Assembly (NCBI GenBank): GCA_030652115.1
Contig: JAUSBK010000001.1
Span: 430,254-494,253, forward strand
Direction: 5' to 3'
Length of the DNA stretch: 64,000 nucleotides
DNA from: Coriobacteriia bacterium
GTDB lineage: Bacteria > Actinomycetota > Coriobacteriia > Anaerosomatales > Anaerosomataceae
In this document: piece by piece, positions 55,722 through 62,870 of the stretch
Position numbering within the stretch: the stretch's first letter is position 1
Layout: each line of letters starts with the position of its first letter
Notes under the pieces: model-generated
What the model was told of the DNA's origin: nothing
The model's database searches: none
What the model saw: the letters and a program-made list of their open reading frames with translations, nothing else
Made by a program: the position numbers and the translations under genes

Positions 55722-56936
55722 CTACCGCCGCCGGCGACCGCGGCTCCGGCTCGAGCTGAACACCGTGCGAACCGCGCGTGTGGCGGCGCGATCCGGGTTG
55801 GGGACGAGCCGCTGCTGCGAGTAGTCGAAGCCCTCGGCGTCGTGCGTCTCGAGCACGGTGCCGATCTTCGTCTCGATATCGCGGAGCTGCTCGTGCTCCT
55901 CGGGGGCGAGGAGCGAGACAGCCGTGCCGCTCTTGCCGGCGCGGGCGGTCCTGCCGATGCGGTGGACGTAGTCATCCGGCGAGTTCGGGATGTCGTAGTT
56001 CACCACATGGCTCACATCGTCGATGTCGATGCCGCGCGCGACCACGTCGGTGGCCACGAGCACGCGACAGCGGCCGGTCTTGAGGTTGTCGAGCGCGCTC
56101 TGGCGCTGGCTCTGCGAGCGGTCGCCGTGGATGGCGGCGCTCTTGATCCCGGCCTGATGCAGCACCTTAGCCACGCGGTCCGCGCGGTGCTTGGTGCGGG
56201 TGAAGACGATCACGCGGTCGAGGTTCTGCTCGTTGATGAGGTGCACCAGGAGCTGACCCTTCTGCTGGCCGCCGACCGGGTACACGCGCTGGTCGATGAG
56301 CTCGATCGGTGTTGCCGAAGGAGCGACCTCCACGCGGATCGGGTCGTGCAGCGTGGAGCTCACGATGCGCATGACGTCCGAGGACATCGTGGCCGAGAAG
56401 AGCAGGTTCTGCCGCTCGGGCGGGATGGTCGCGATTATCTTGCGGACCTGCGGCCAGAAGCCCATGTCGAGCATCCGGTCGGCCTCGTCGAGGACGAGGA
56501 TCTCCACGTTGGAGAGGTTCGCGATCCTGCGCTCCATGAGATCGAGCAGGCGGCCGGGGGTGGCCACGAGCAGATCCACGCCGCGCTTGAGCGCCTTGGT
56601 CTGCGGCTCGTAGCCGACGCCGCCGTACACGACCGCGACACGATGCTTCGTGAACTTGGTCACCTGTATGGCCACTTCTTCGATCTGCTGTGCGAGTTCG
56701 CGCGTGGGGGTGACCACGAGCGCTCGGGGTCCGCCGGGCTTGCTCTCGAGACGCTGCAGAAGCGGCAGCACGAAGGCGGCGGTCTTGCCGGTGCCCGTCT
56801 GGGCGCAGCCCACGACGTCACGGCCTTCAAGCACCATTGGGATTGCATCACGCTGGATGGGGGTCGGGCTGGTGTAGCCCATCGCCGTCACGGCCTCGAG
56901 AAGGCGTGGCGAAAGACCCAGATTGTCGAAACTCAA
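55722..56936 (-). CDS. DEAD-box ATP-dependent RNA helicase
   Basis: 404 residues from a TTG at 56936 with AAGGAG 7 nt upstream. All helicase motifs are present: Q-motif FDNLGLSPRLLEAV, I AQTGTGKTAAF, Ia PTRELAQQ, II DEAD (VLDEADRML), III SAT, IV VIFTRTK, V ATDVVARGIDI and VI HRIGRTARAG. A short basic tail (RSRGRRRR) follows. Similar to RhlE/CsdA-type enzymes that remodel mRNA or assemble ribosomes. The leader can fold into a long hairpin touching the ribosome site, suggesting post-transcriptional control. Confidence 0.95.
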   Translation of the reverse strand: MSFDNLGLSPRLLEAVTAMGYTSPTPIQRDAIPMVLEGRDVVGCAQTGTGKTAAFVLPLLQRLESKPGGPRALVVTPTRELAQQIEEVAIQVTKFTKHRVAVVYGGVGYEPQTKALKRGVDLLVATPGRLLDLMERRIANLSNVEILVLDEADRMLDMGFWPQVRKIIATIPPERQNLLFSATMSSDVMRIVSSTLHDPIRVEVAPSATPIELIDQRVYPVGGQQKGQLLVHLINEQNLDRVIVFTRTKHRADRVAKVLHQAGIKSAAIHGDRSQSQRQSALDNLKTGRCRVLVATDVVARGIDIDDVSHVVNYDIPNSPDDYVHRIGRTARAGKSGTAVSLLAPEEHEQLRDIETKIGTVLETHDAEGFDYSQQRLVPNPDRAATRAVRTVFSSSRSRGRRRR

Positions 56937-56942
56937 GTATGA

Positions 56943-57011
56943 GCTCCTTCCTCGTGCGCCATGTCAGGTCGCACTGCGGCAGACGCAGTCGTTCCGACAC
57001 ATCACGAGGAA
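56943..57011 (-). promoter_or_regulatory. Long hairpin in the DEAD-box helicase leader
   Basis: TTCCTCGTG (56948-56956) is the exact inverse of CACGAGGAA (57003-57011), closing a 46-nt loop that has its own internal pairing (GACTGCGTCTGCCGCAGT region). In the mRNA the proximal arm abuts the Shine-Dalgarno AAGGAG, so folding could hinder translation initiation, as in cold-inducible helicase mRNAs. Confidence 0.5.
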
Positions 57012-57210
57012 GCGAGGAGGGACAACCGAGTCTTAGATTGAGCGCCCACAATGGGGCGGACGCGTTACTCGGCGCATTATAGCTGCTCACAGGCCAGAAA
57101 GCGAATCGACCGTCCGCGCGGATCGTGTAGGCCGCATGCAGGTGCTCGCGTAGAATATGCATGAGGCACGCCGTGTGGGGTATGAGAAGCATGAACCGAG
57201 GAGGAGCGCC

Positions 57211-57540
57211 GTGCCCGACAACACCGTGAGCGTTCGCATGTTCGGCTGTCTTCACACGCTGCGCAAAGAGCGCGGCCTTCCTACCACCGCCGATGTCCCG
57301 ATCGCCGAGGCGGGTGTCACCGCCGCTGGCCTCGCCGAGCAGCTGGATCTCCCGCTCGACATGATCGAGGGCGTCTTCTGCAACCGGACCGTGTACCCGA
57401 TGAGCTACCCGATCCGGCCCGGCGACCGCGTTGCATTCGTGCCCAAGGGCACGCCCGGTCCGCATCGGTTCTACCTCGGCCTGTACGCGGCGGGCCAGGA
57501 AGAGGGCGCATCCGACGCGCCGCCTACCGATGGGGACTGA
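57211..57540 (+). CDS. MoaD/ThiS-like ubiquitin-fold protein with C-terminal extension
   Basis: 109 residues from a GTG preceded by GAGGAGG. The beta-grasp pattern (VSVRMFGCLHTLRKERG; LPLDMIEGVFCNRTVYPM; IRPGDRVAFVPKGTPG) resembles MoaD/ThiS proteins. However, the usual terminal Gly-Gly is not at the end; KGTPG is followed by about 25 extra residues. It lies 119 nt before the aldehyde oxidoreductase gene. It may be a scaffold or insertion factor rather than a sulfur carrier, or may require trimming. Confidence 0.7.
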   Translation: MPDNTVSVRMFGCLHTLRKERGLPTTADVPIAEAGVTAAGLAEQLDLPLDMIEGVFCNRTVYPMSYPIRPGDRVAFVPKGTPGPHRFYLGLYAAGQEEGASDAPPTDGD

Positions 57541-57659
57541 CTCGGCCGCTGCGCACCGAGGCAAAGGCACTGAATAGGGGGATTAACTGGGAGGTGGACC
57601 ACCACGGCGCATGCTCTCCGGCCAGTGAGCAGCGCCGTGAACAACGAAGGGAGCGGCAT

Positions 57660-59435
57660 ATGCGGGACATCGTGCGTGTCAACATGGCTACCGGCGCCAT
57701 CACTCGGGAACCACTTCCCGATGGATGGGCGCGCTACGGTGGCCGGGCGCTGACCTCCGCGCTCGTGTTCAAGGAGGTACCGGCCGACTCGGATCCTCTG
57801 GGCCCAGACAACAAGCTCGTCTTTGCGCCCGGCCTCCTCGGTGGCACGTCCGCTCCGAACGGCGGGCGGTTGTCCGTGGGTGCGAAGAGCCCGCTGACCG
57901 GCGGTCTGAAAGAGGCGAACGTCGGTGGTCAGGCGGCGCACGCCCTCGCTAAGCAGGGCATCGCCGCTCTGGTCATCGAGGGTAAGCCTGCTGACGCTGC
58001 GGCTCGCTACCTGCTCGTGCTCGAGGCCGATGGAGCGATGAAGCTCGAGCGTATGGACGCATGGGCGGGTCTCGGCAACTACGCTACCGCCGATGCGATC
58101 AAGGAAACCCGTCCGGCCGATGACCGGTATGCGACCATCACCAACGGGCCGGCCGGTGAGATGCTTCTCAAGGCGGCCGCGATCGCCGTGTCAGATCCGA
58201 AGATGTACCCGAACCGCTTCGCCGGTCGCGGTGGCCTCGGCGCCGTCATGGGCAGCAAAGGCCTCAAGGCGATCGTCGTGTCGGACAAGGGTCTCCCGTA
58301 CGTTGAGCATGCGGACAAGGATGCCTTCAACGCCGCGGTGAAGAAGTTCGCGAACGCGCTGACCACGCACGCCGTGTCGGGTCAGGCGCTGCCGACGTAT
58401 GGCACGAATGTCCTTGCCAACATCATCAACGAGGCTGGCGGCTATCCCACGCGCAACTTCTCGGCCGGTCAGTTCGAGGGCGTTGAGAACATCTCCGGAG
58501 AGACGATGCGGGAGATGACCCTGGAGCGCGGCGGCAACGTCAAGCACGGGTGCCACACCGGTTGTGTGATCCAGTGCTCGCGCTACTGGTACGACAAGGA
58601 TGGCCACTACAAGACCAAGGGTATGGAGTACGAGAACGTCTGGTCACTCGGCGCCGACTGCGGTATCGATGACCTTGACGCCATCGGCGACCTCGACCGC
58701 GAGGTCAGCGACCTGGGACTCGACGCCATCGAGATGGGCGCAACGCTCGCCGTCTACATGGACTCCGGCAAGATCGCATTCGGGGACGGCGCTGCCGCTC
58801 TCGCCGCGATCAAAGAGATCTGGACCGGCACCGAGTTGGGCAAGACCCTCGGCCAGGGTGCCGAAGTGACCGGCAAGGCGTTCGGCGTGAAGAACATCCC
58901 GGTCGTGAAGCACCAGGCGCTGCCGGCGTACGACCCGCGCCCGATCCAGGGCATCGGCGTCACGTACGCCACGTCTACGCAGGGCGCCGATCACACCGCC
59001 GGCTACTCGATCACCGCAAACGTGCTCGCTGTCGGCGGCAGCGTCGATCCGCTGAAGCCGGAGGGACAGGCGGCGCTTTCGCAGGGCTTGCAGATCGCGA
59101 CCGGAATGCTCGACGCATTCGGTCTGTGCATCTTCGTCGCGTTCCCGGTCCTCGACATGCCCGAGGCCTTCGAGGCAATCTTCGAATTGGCCGAGGCGCA
59201 CACGGGACTCAAGTGGGATGCGGATGCGCTCATGCAGGTCGGCAAGGAGACGCTGACCTACGAGCGGCTCTTCAACGAGCATGCGGGCTTCACGAACGCC
59301 GACGACCGCCTGCCGAAGTACTTCTACGAAGAGAAGCTCCCGCCGCACAACGTGGTCTTCACGGTCACGGACGAGGAACTCGACAGCGTGCACGACTTCG
59401 TGCCGGCTGTTGCTGCTTCACTCGGCATCAAGTAG
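57660..59435 (+). CDS. Aldehyde:ferredoxin oxidoreductase family tungsten/molybdenum enzyme
   Basis: 591 residues from the ATG at 57660 (GGGAG upstream). N-terminal AOR domain: the pterin-binding GGRLSVGAKSPLTGG and NRFAGRGGLGAVMGSKGLKA segments are conserved. The [4Fe-4S] site uses C298, C302 and C306 (CHTGCVIQC, spacing CX3CX3C) and C490 (DAFGLC). The CX3CX3C spacing occurs in a distinct AOR subgroup rather than in the archetypal CX2CX3C enzymes. Expected reaction: oxidation of aldehydes or other low-potential substrates, coupled to ferredoxin. Flanked by MoaD-like genes and a ThiF-like E1, which probably supply its cofactor. No ferredoxin gene is adjacent. Confidence 0.95.
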   Translation: MRDIVRVNMATGAITREPLPDGWARYGGRALTSALVFKEVPADSDPLGPDNKLVFAPGLLGGTSAPNGGRLSVGAKSPLTGGLKEANVGGQAAHALAKQGIAALVIEGKPADAAARYLLVLEADGAMKLERMDAWAGLGNYATADAIKETRPADDRYATITNGPAGEMLLKAAAIAVSDPKMYPNRFAGRGGLGAVMGSKGLKAIVVSDKGLPYVEHADKDAFNAAVKKFANALTTHAVSGQALPTYGTNVLANIINEAGGYPTRNFSAGQFEGVENISGETMREMTLERGGNVKHGCHTGCVIQCSRYWYDKDGHYKTKGMEYENVWSLGADCGIDDLDAIGDLDREVSDLGLDAIEMGATLAVYMDSGKIAFGDGAAALAAIKEIWTGTELGKTLGQGAEVTGKAFGVKNIPVVKHQALPAYDPRPIQGIGVTYATSTQGADHTAGYSITANVLAVGGSVDPLKPEGQAALSQGLQIATGMLDAFGLCIFVAFPVLDMPEAFEAIFELAEAHTGLKWDADALMQVGKETLTYERLFNEHAGFTNADDRLPKYFYEEKLPPHNVVFTVTDEELDSVHDFVPAVAASLGIK

Positions 59436-59445
59436 GCAAGTGGCA

Positions 59446-59500
59446 CAAGTACGCGCCCCGTGGCATCGTGAGTCCAGCGGTGTCACGGGGCGCGTACGCG
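59446..59500 (+). promoter_or_regulatory. Strong intercistronic hairpin after the oxidoreductase gene
   Basis: GTACGCGCCCCGTG (59449-59462) pairs perfectly with CACGGGGCGCGTAC (59484-59497); three further pairs narrow the loop to 15 nt. It ends 17 nt before the GTG of the next gene and lacks a T-tract. It is probably a processing or stability element that sets expression of the downstream genes relative to the enzyme. Confidence 0.65.
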
Positions 59501-59514
59501 CCGGGGAGGTTCAC

Positions 59515-59754
59515 GTGAAGGTCGACGTGGTGCTCTTCGCCCATCTGGCCACCTTCCAGCCCGACGGCAAAGGGGGCAGGCATTCGCGTGCTTTCGACCT
59601 CGCGGAAGGCACCATCATCGCCGAGGTCGTGGAGATGATAGGCTTGCCTGACGAGCCCCGCGTGGTCTTCGTGAACAGCCGCCATGCGCCGGAAGACCAG
59701 GAACTCTTCGAGGGAGACCGGCTTGCGATCTTCCCGCCTGTAGCCGGAGGTTAG
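59515..59754 (+). CDS. MoaD/ThiS-like sulfur-carrier protein
   Basis: 79 residues from the GTG at 59515 (GGGGAGG upstream). The beta-grasp fold ends in PPVAGG, with the terminal Gly-Gly needed for adenylation and thiocarboxylation. The E1-like gene follows 1 nt after its stop. Established knowledge: MoaD/ThiS proteins donate sulfur for the molybdopterin dithiolene or thiamine. Here the neighbouring tungsten/molybdenum enzyme points to pyranopterin cofactor assembly. Confidence 0.85.
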   Translation: MKVDVVLFAHLATFQPDGKGGRHSRAFDLAEGTIIAEVVEMIGLPDEPRVVFVNSRHAPEDQELFEGDRLAIFPPVAGG

Positions 59755-59755
59755 T

Positions 59756-60352
59756 GTGATGCCCGAGTGGGACACCGACCCACGTCTTGCGGACAAGCGT
59801 GTGGCGATCATCGGCTGTGGGGGGCTCGGCAGCAATGTGGCCGGGATGCTCGTGCGTGCCGGGGTGGGCCACCTCCTGCTCATCGACTTCGACACTGTTA
59901 CTCAGTCGAACCTCAACCGCCAGTTCTTCTTCGCCGACCAGGTGGGCATGCTCAAGACGGACGCGCTTGCACTCAACCTCCGCCGGATCCGTCCGGACGT
60001 CGAGCTCGTGCTCCATCCCGAGCGGCTGACGACTGCAACACTCGTGTCAGCCATCCGCGATACCGATGTGGCGATCGAGGCGGTCGATGCCGCCGACACC
60101 AAGGCGACGATAACCGCGGCATTCATGGACCACCTTCCGCTCATGCCGCTGGTGACCGCATCGGGGATCGCGGGGTGCGGCTCGGCGAACACGATCGTCA
60201 CCGAGCGTCTCGCCGAAAGGCTCTACCTCGTCGGCGATCTCACAAGCGATGTGAGCGTCGGCCTGCCGCTGTACGCCACGCGTGTGATGGTGGCTGCGGC
60301 TGCGCAGGCGCACATGGCGCTCAGACTGCTTCTCGGCGAGAGCGAACCGTAG
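59756..60352 (+). CDS. ThiF/MoeB/HesA-family E1-like adenylyltransferase
   Basis: 198 residues (GTG at 59756 or ATG at 59759; GGAGG precedes both). The ATP-binding core is complete: VAIIGCGGLGSNVAGMLVRA, then DFDTVTQSNLNRQFFF with the R-finger arginine, and the catalytic aspartate in EAVDAADTK. It is short for the family and lacks the CXXC zinc pairs and rhodanese tail of MoeB. It should adenylate the Gly-Gly tail of the MoaD-like protein encoded directly upstream. Last gene of the oxidoreductase operon. Confidence 0.9.
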   Translation: MMPEWDTDPRLADKRVAIIGCGGLGSNVAGMLVRAGVGHLLLIDFDTVTQSNLNRQFFFADQVGMLKTDALALNLRRIRPDVELVLHPERLTTATLVSAIRDTDVAIEAVDAADTKATITAAFMDHLPLMPLVTASGIAGCGSANTIVTERLAERLYLVGDLTSDVSVGLPLYATRVMVAAAAQAHMALRLLLGESEP

Positions 60353-60385
60353 GTCGCCATCCACGGCTCAGAACGGCAGGAACAC

Positions 60386-60418
60386 GAGCAGGGCCCCGCA
60401 TCGCGCGGAGCCCTGCTC
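60386..60418. terminator. Bidirectional hairpin terminator
   Basis: GAGCAGGGC (60386-60394) pairs with GCCCTGCTC (60410-60418); the loop can pair further. It lies between the convergent E1-like and rhodanese lipoprotein genes. Confidence 0.75.
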
Positions 60419-60441
60419 CATACTCTGCTTGGATCGTCGGG

Positions 60442-61461
60442 CTACTGGACGGTGGGATAACCGGGGACCGTGGCCGGATCGAAGCCGGTGAGGCCTCCCA
60501 TGCCGGCGTCGTTGGTCCAGCCGCTCATGCCGAACTTCATGTTGGAGGCGTCGTAGCCCATGAGGATCAGGAACATAGTGGCTTCTCCACCGGTGTGGCC
60601 GGTGTAGCAGTAGATGATGATCTTCTTGCTGGGATCGACCTTGTCGAGGTTGTCGGCGATGTCGGTCCACAGGATGTTGATGGCTCCATCGATGTGGCCC
60701 TTGGCGTAGTCCTCGGGCTTGCGCACCGAGATGATCTGATAGTCCGAGTCCTTGGCCTGCACGATGCTGTAAACGTCCTCGGGGGCGATCGTGGGGGCGG
60801 CGTCGCTGGCGAAGTACGCCTTGGCCTGTCCCTTGATGGCCTCGGCCACGTCGGCGTACTCGTCGTCGAGCTCCGGTGCCTCGAACGGGCCAGCAGCCTC
60901 GGTGGGCGTGCTGACGGTGGGATAGCCCGCGCCGGCCTTACCGGGGATGTCCACGCCAACGATAGCCTTGTCGGCTATCCAGCCGGCCATGCCGAACTTC
61001 AGAGTGTATGCATCGTAGCCGAGCATGTTCCAAACCATGTTCGTCATCGAGGCGGTGTGACCCGTGTAGCACACGACGACGATCTTCTTGGTGTCGTCGA
61101 GCTTCGCGAGGCTCTCGTCATCCGCGGTCGTCTTGAACGGTATGTTGATCGAGCCTTCGATGTGACCGAGGGCGTAGTGCTCGGCCGAACGGATGTCGAC
61201 GATCTGATAATCCGGATCCTTGTCGGTCACGATCTTCAGCAGGTCAGCTCCCGCGATGGTGGGAACCGGCTCGTTCTTGAAGTACTCGTTCGCCGCCTCG
61301 ATCATGGCGGCTCTCATGTCGGCGGACGGCTCGCTCGCTGTGGTCTCCTCGGCGACCTCTTCCTCGACCGCCGGCTCTTCAGTGGCGCACCCCGGCACGG
61401 CCACCAGGCCGAGCACGAGGACTGCGGCCAGAAGGGCGGTCATCCAGCGCTTGTAACTCAT
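60442..61461 (-). CDS. Lipoprotein with two rhodanese domains
   Basis: 339 residues. The signal peptide ends in a lipobox (VAVPGC), then an acidic linker (EEPAVEEEVAEE). Two rhodanese domains (about 70-175 and 225-335) each contain the active-site loop CYTGHT with its catalytic cysteine. CYTGHT loops are typical of extracytoplasmic rhodaneses in sulfur-metabolising bacteria. AGGAGG lies before the ATG. The sensor gene lies 58 nt upstream on the same strand. It probably handles sulfane sulfur outside the cell membrane. Confidence 0.92.
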   Translation of the reverse strand: MSYKRWMTALLAAVLVLGLVAVPGCATEEPAVEEEVAEETTASEPSADMRAAMIEAANEYFKNEPVPTIAGADLLKIVTDKDPDYQIVDIRSAEHYALGHIEGSINIPFKTTADDESLAKLDDTKKIVVVCYTGHTASMTNMVWNMLGYDAYTLKFGMAGWIADKAIVGVDIPGKAGAGYPTVSTPTEAAGPFEAPELDDEYADVAEAIKGQAKAYFASDAAPTIAPEDVYSIVQAKDSDYQIISVRKPEDYAKGHIDGAINILWTDIADNLDKVDPSKKIIIYCYTGHTGGEATMFLILMGYDASNMKFGMSGWTNDAGMGGLTGFDPATVPGYPTVQ

Positions 61462-61519
61462 GGTGGATCCTCCTGTTCGTGCAGTCTGCGGCGAGATGGT
61501 CGCCGCGGCCCCTGTGCGG

Positions 61520-62428
61520 TCAGTCCCTGTTGGAGAGTTGCTTGAGTGTTACCGACACGAGCGAGATGAAGTTCGCGAAGAACGTCTCGAACGATCCGAT
61601 CTCATCGGTCGTCCCATCTGGCTGGAAGACGGCTTCGAAGTCGCCGCCGGCCAGGCGCACCGAGATGTCCTGCATGTGCTCGGTCATGCGCGCCAGGCGC
61701 TTCAGCACAAGGGTGTCGATGAGTGCGCCGATGGTCAGCGCAGCGGCGACGAGCGTCAGGGCGACGGCCAGGAGCGTCCGCGCGAGCGCGGTTGCCGACT
61801 GATCGGCCTGAACAGAGAGGTCCTTGACCGCGTAGACGATGCCGATCGGCTCGGTACCGCCGGCATAGACCGGAAACGCTGCGTGTGCCGAGCTCCAGCC
61901 ACTGTCGTCCGAGCGGATTCCCCAGTAGGCGCTGTCTTCCGGTGTGCTGTGGCACGCGTTCCAGCAGGCGCCGTTCGTCATCCCGATGAGCGCGCCTTCG
62001 TCGGTGAGATCGGACGGGGTGGCCTCGAACTGCATGTCGCCAATCACTGCGGAATCGGTGTTCGCCAGTAGCGCATAGGCGCTGTCTTCGTCCCACAGCG
62101 AAGGCTGGTCGATCGACTCCCGCGCATGGATGTACGCGCCTTCGTCAACGGCGTCCTCGTACACGAACAGTGCGTACTCGACGCCCGTGACCGACTTCAT
62201 CTCCTTGAGCACCTGTTGCGCGCGCGAGGGCTCCGCGATGGGGTGGAATCCGTCCGGTGGTGAGAACTGCTCCCAGGCGACGAGCCCCTGGGCGGCAGTC
62301 CCGCTGGCCGACTCCGTGAGACTGTCGGCGTAGGACTGGTGCAGGAACATCATCAGCACCACAGCGCCGAGCAGGTTGACGATGACCACACTCGCAAGTA
62401 TGCGGGTACGGATTGAGAGATTCTTCAT
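61520..62428 (-). CDS. HAMP-domain membrane sensor with CX3CH haem-type motif and no output domain
   Basis: 302 residues from the ATG at 62428 (GGGGG upstream). Membrane helices at about 9-30 and 214-238 bracket an extracytoplasmic domain of about 180 residues that contains C155-W-N-A-C159-H160, a CX3CH version of the covalent haem motif. A HAMP linker follows (LKRLARMTEHMQDISVRLAG) and the protein ends at 302, without a kinase, methyl-accepting or cyclase domain. Periplasmic c-type haem sensors of this layout are known in Geobacter chemoreceptors. It sits between a small-protein gene and the rhodanese lipoprotein on one strand. Confidence 0.82.
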   Translation of the reverse strand: MKNLSIRTRILASVVIVNLLGAVVLMMFLHQSYADSLTESASGTAAQGLVAWEQFSPPDGFHPIAEPSRAQQVLKEMKSVTGVEYALFVYEDAVDEGAYIHARESIDQPSLWDEDSAYALLANTDSAVIGDMQFEATPSDLTDEGALIGMTNGACWNACHSTPEDSAYWGIRSDDSGWSSAHAAFPVYAGGTEPIGIVYAVKDLSVQADQSATALARTLLAVALTLVAAALTIGALIDTLVLKRLARMTEHMQDISVRLAGGDFEAVFQPDGTTDEIGSFETFFANFISLVSVTLKQLSNRD

Positions 62429-62521
62429 GCGGTGCTGCCCCCTTGCCGGTCGTCTTGATCTGCACTCCATGGCCAGCGCGCCTGCGCGGAGCATCTCCTG
62501 CTCGCCGGGGCGCACCGCGCG

Positions 62522-62722
62522 CTACAGTCTGATGCCGAGGACCTCCTCGGCGGCCTTGCGCAGCAACTCGATCTTCGTAGAGTCGTCGGGGTCGTCGGGC
62601 TTGATGAGTGAGATGATGAATCCTGATCTCATGGCGATCGCACCCCGGGTCTTGAAGACATCGAGGTGGTTGCTCCGTATGTGCTGCTCGATCTTCTCTG
62701 CGTAGTCGTACAGAATGCCCAT
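62522..62722 (-). CDS. Small conserved-looking protein of unknown function
   Basis: 66 residues from the ATG at 62722 (GGGGGTG upstream; an earlier in-frame ATG at 62746 is possible). MGILYDYAEKIEQHIRSNHL, then KTRGAIAMRSGFIISLI and KIELLRKAAEEVLGI suggest helix-strand-helix. No membrane segment or family recognised. It precedes the HAMP sensor by 93 nt on the same strand, possibly as a signalling partner replacing the absent output domain. Confidence 0.6.
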   Translation of the reverse strand: MGILYDYAEKIEQHIRSNHLDVFKTRGAIAMRSGFIISLIKPDDPDDSTKIELLRKAAEEVLGIRL

Positions 62723-62870
62723 GTTGCTCACACCCCCTTGCGACATTATCTTCATGTTCGGCAAGTTTTGCACTCCTCATGAGAGCGAAGAGAGATTTGG
62801 CCGGGCCAGATGCGTGTCTGCGGGTTCCGTCTGTCTGTGTTCGAGACGCCGCTCGTGCTACGGTGCCCGC

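Noticed and set aside
59446-59500. A molybdenum/tungsten cofactor riboswitch at the intercistronic hairpin
   Set aside because: Only a simple stem-loop is visible; the multi-stem conserved core of that riboswitch class is absent.
59767-61545. 592-codon plus-strand frame running through the E1-like gene and antisense to the rhodanese gene
   Set aside because: Shadow frame; it crosses a hairpin terminator and conflicts with two well-supported genes.
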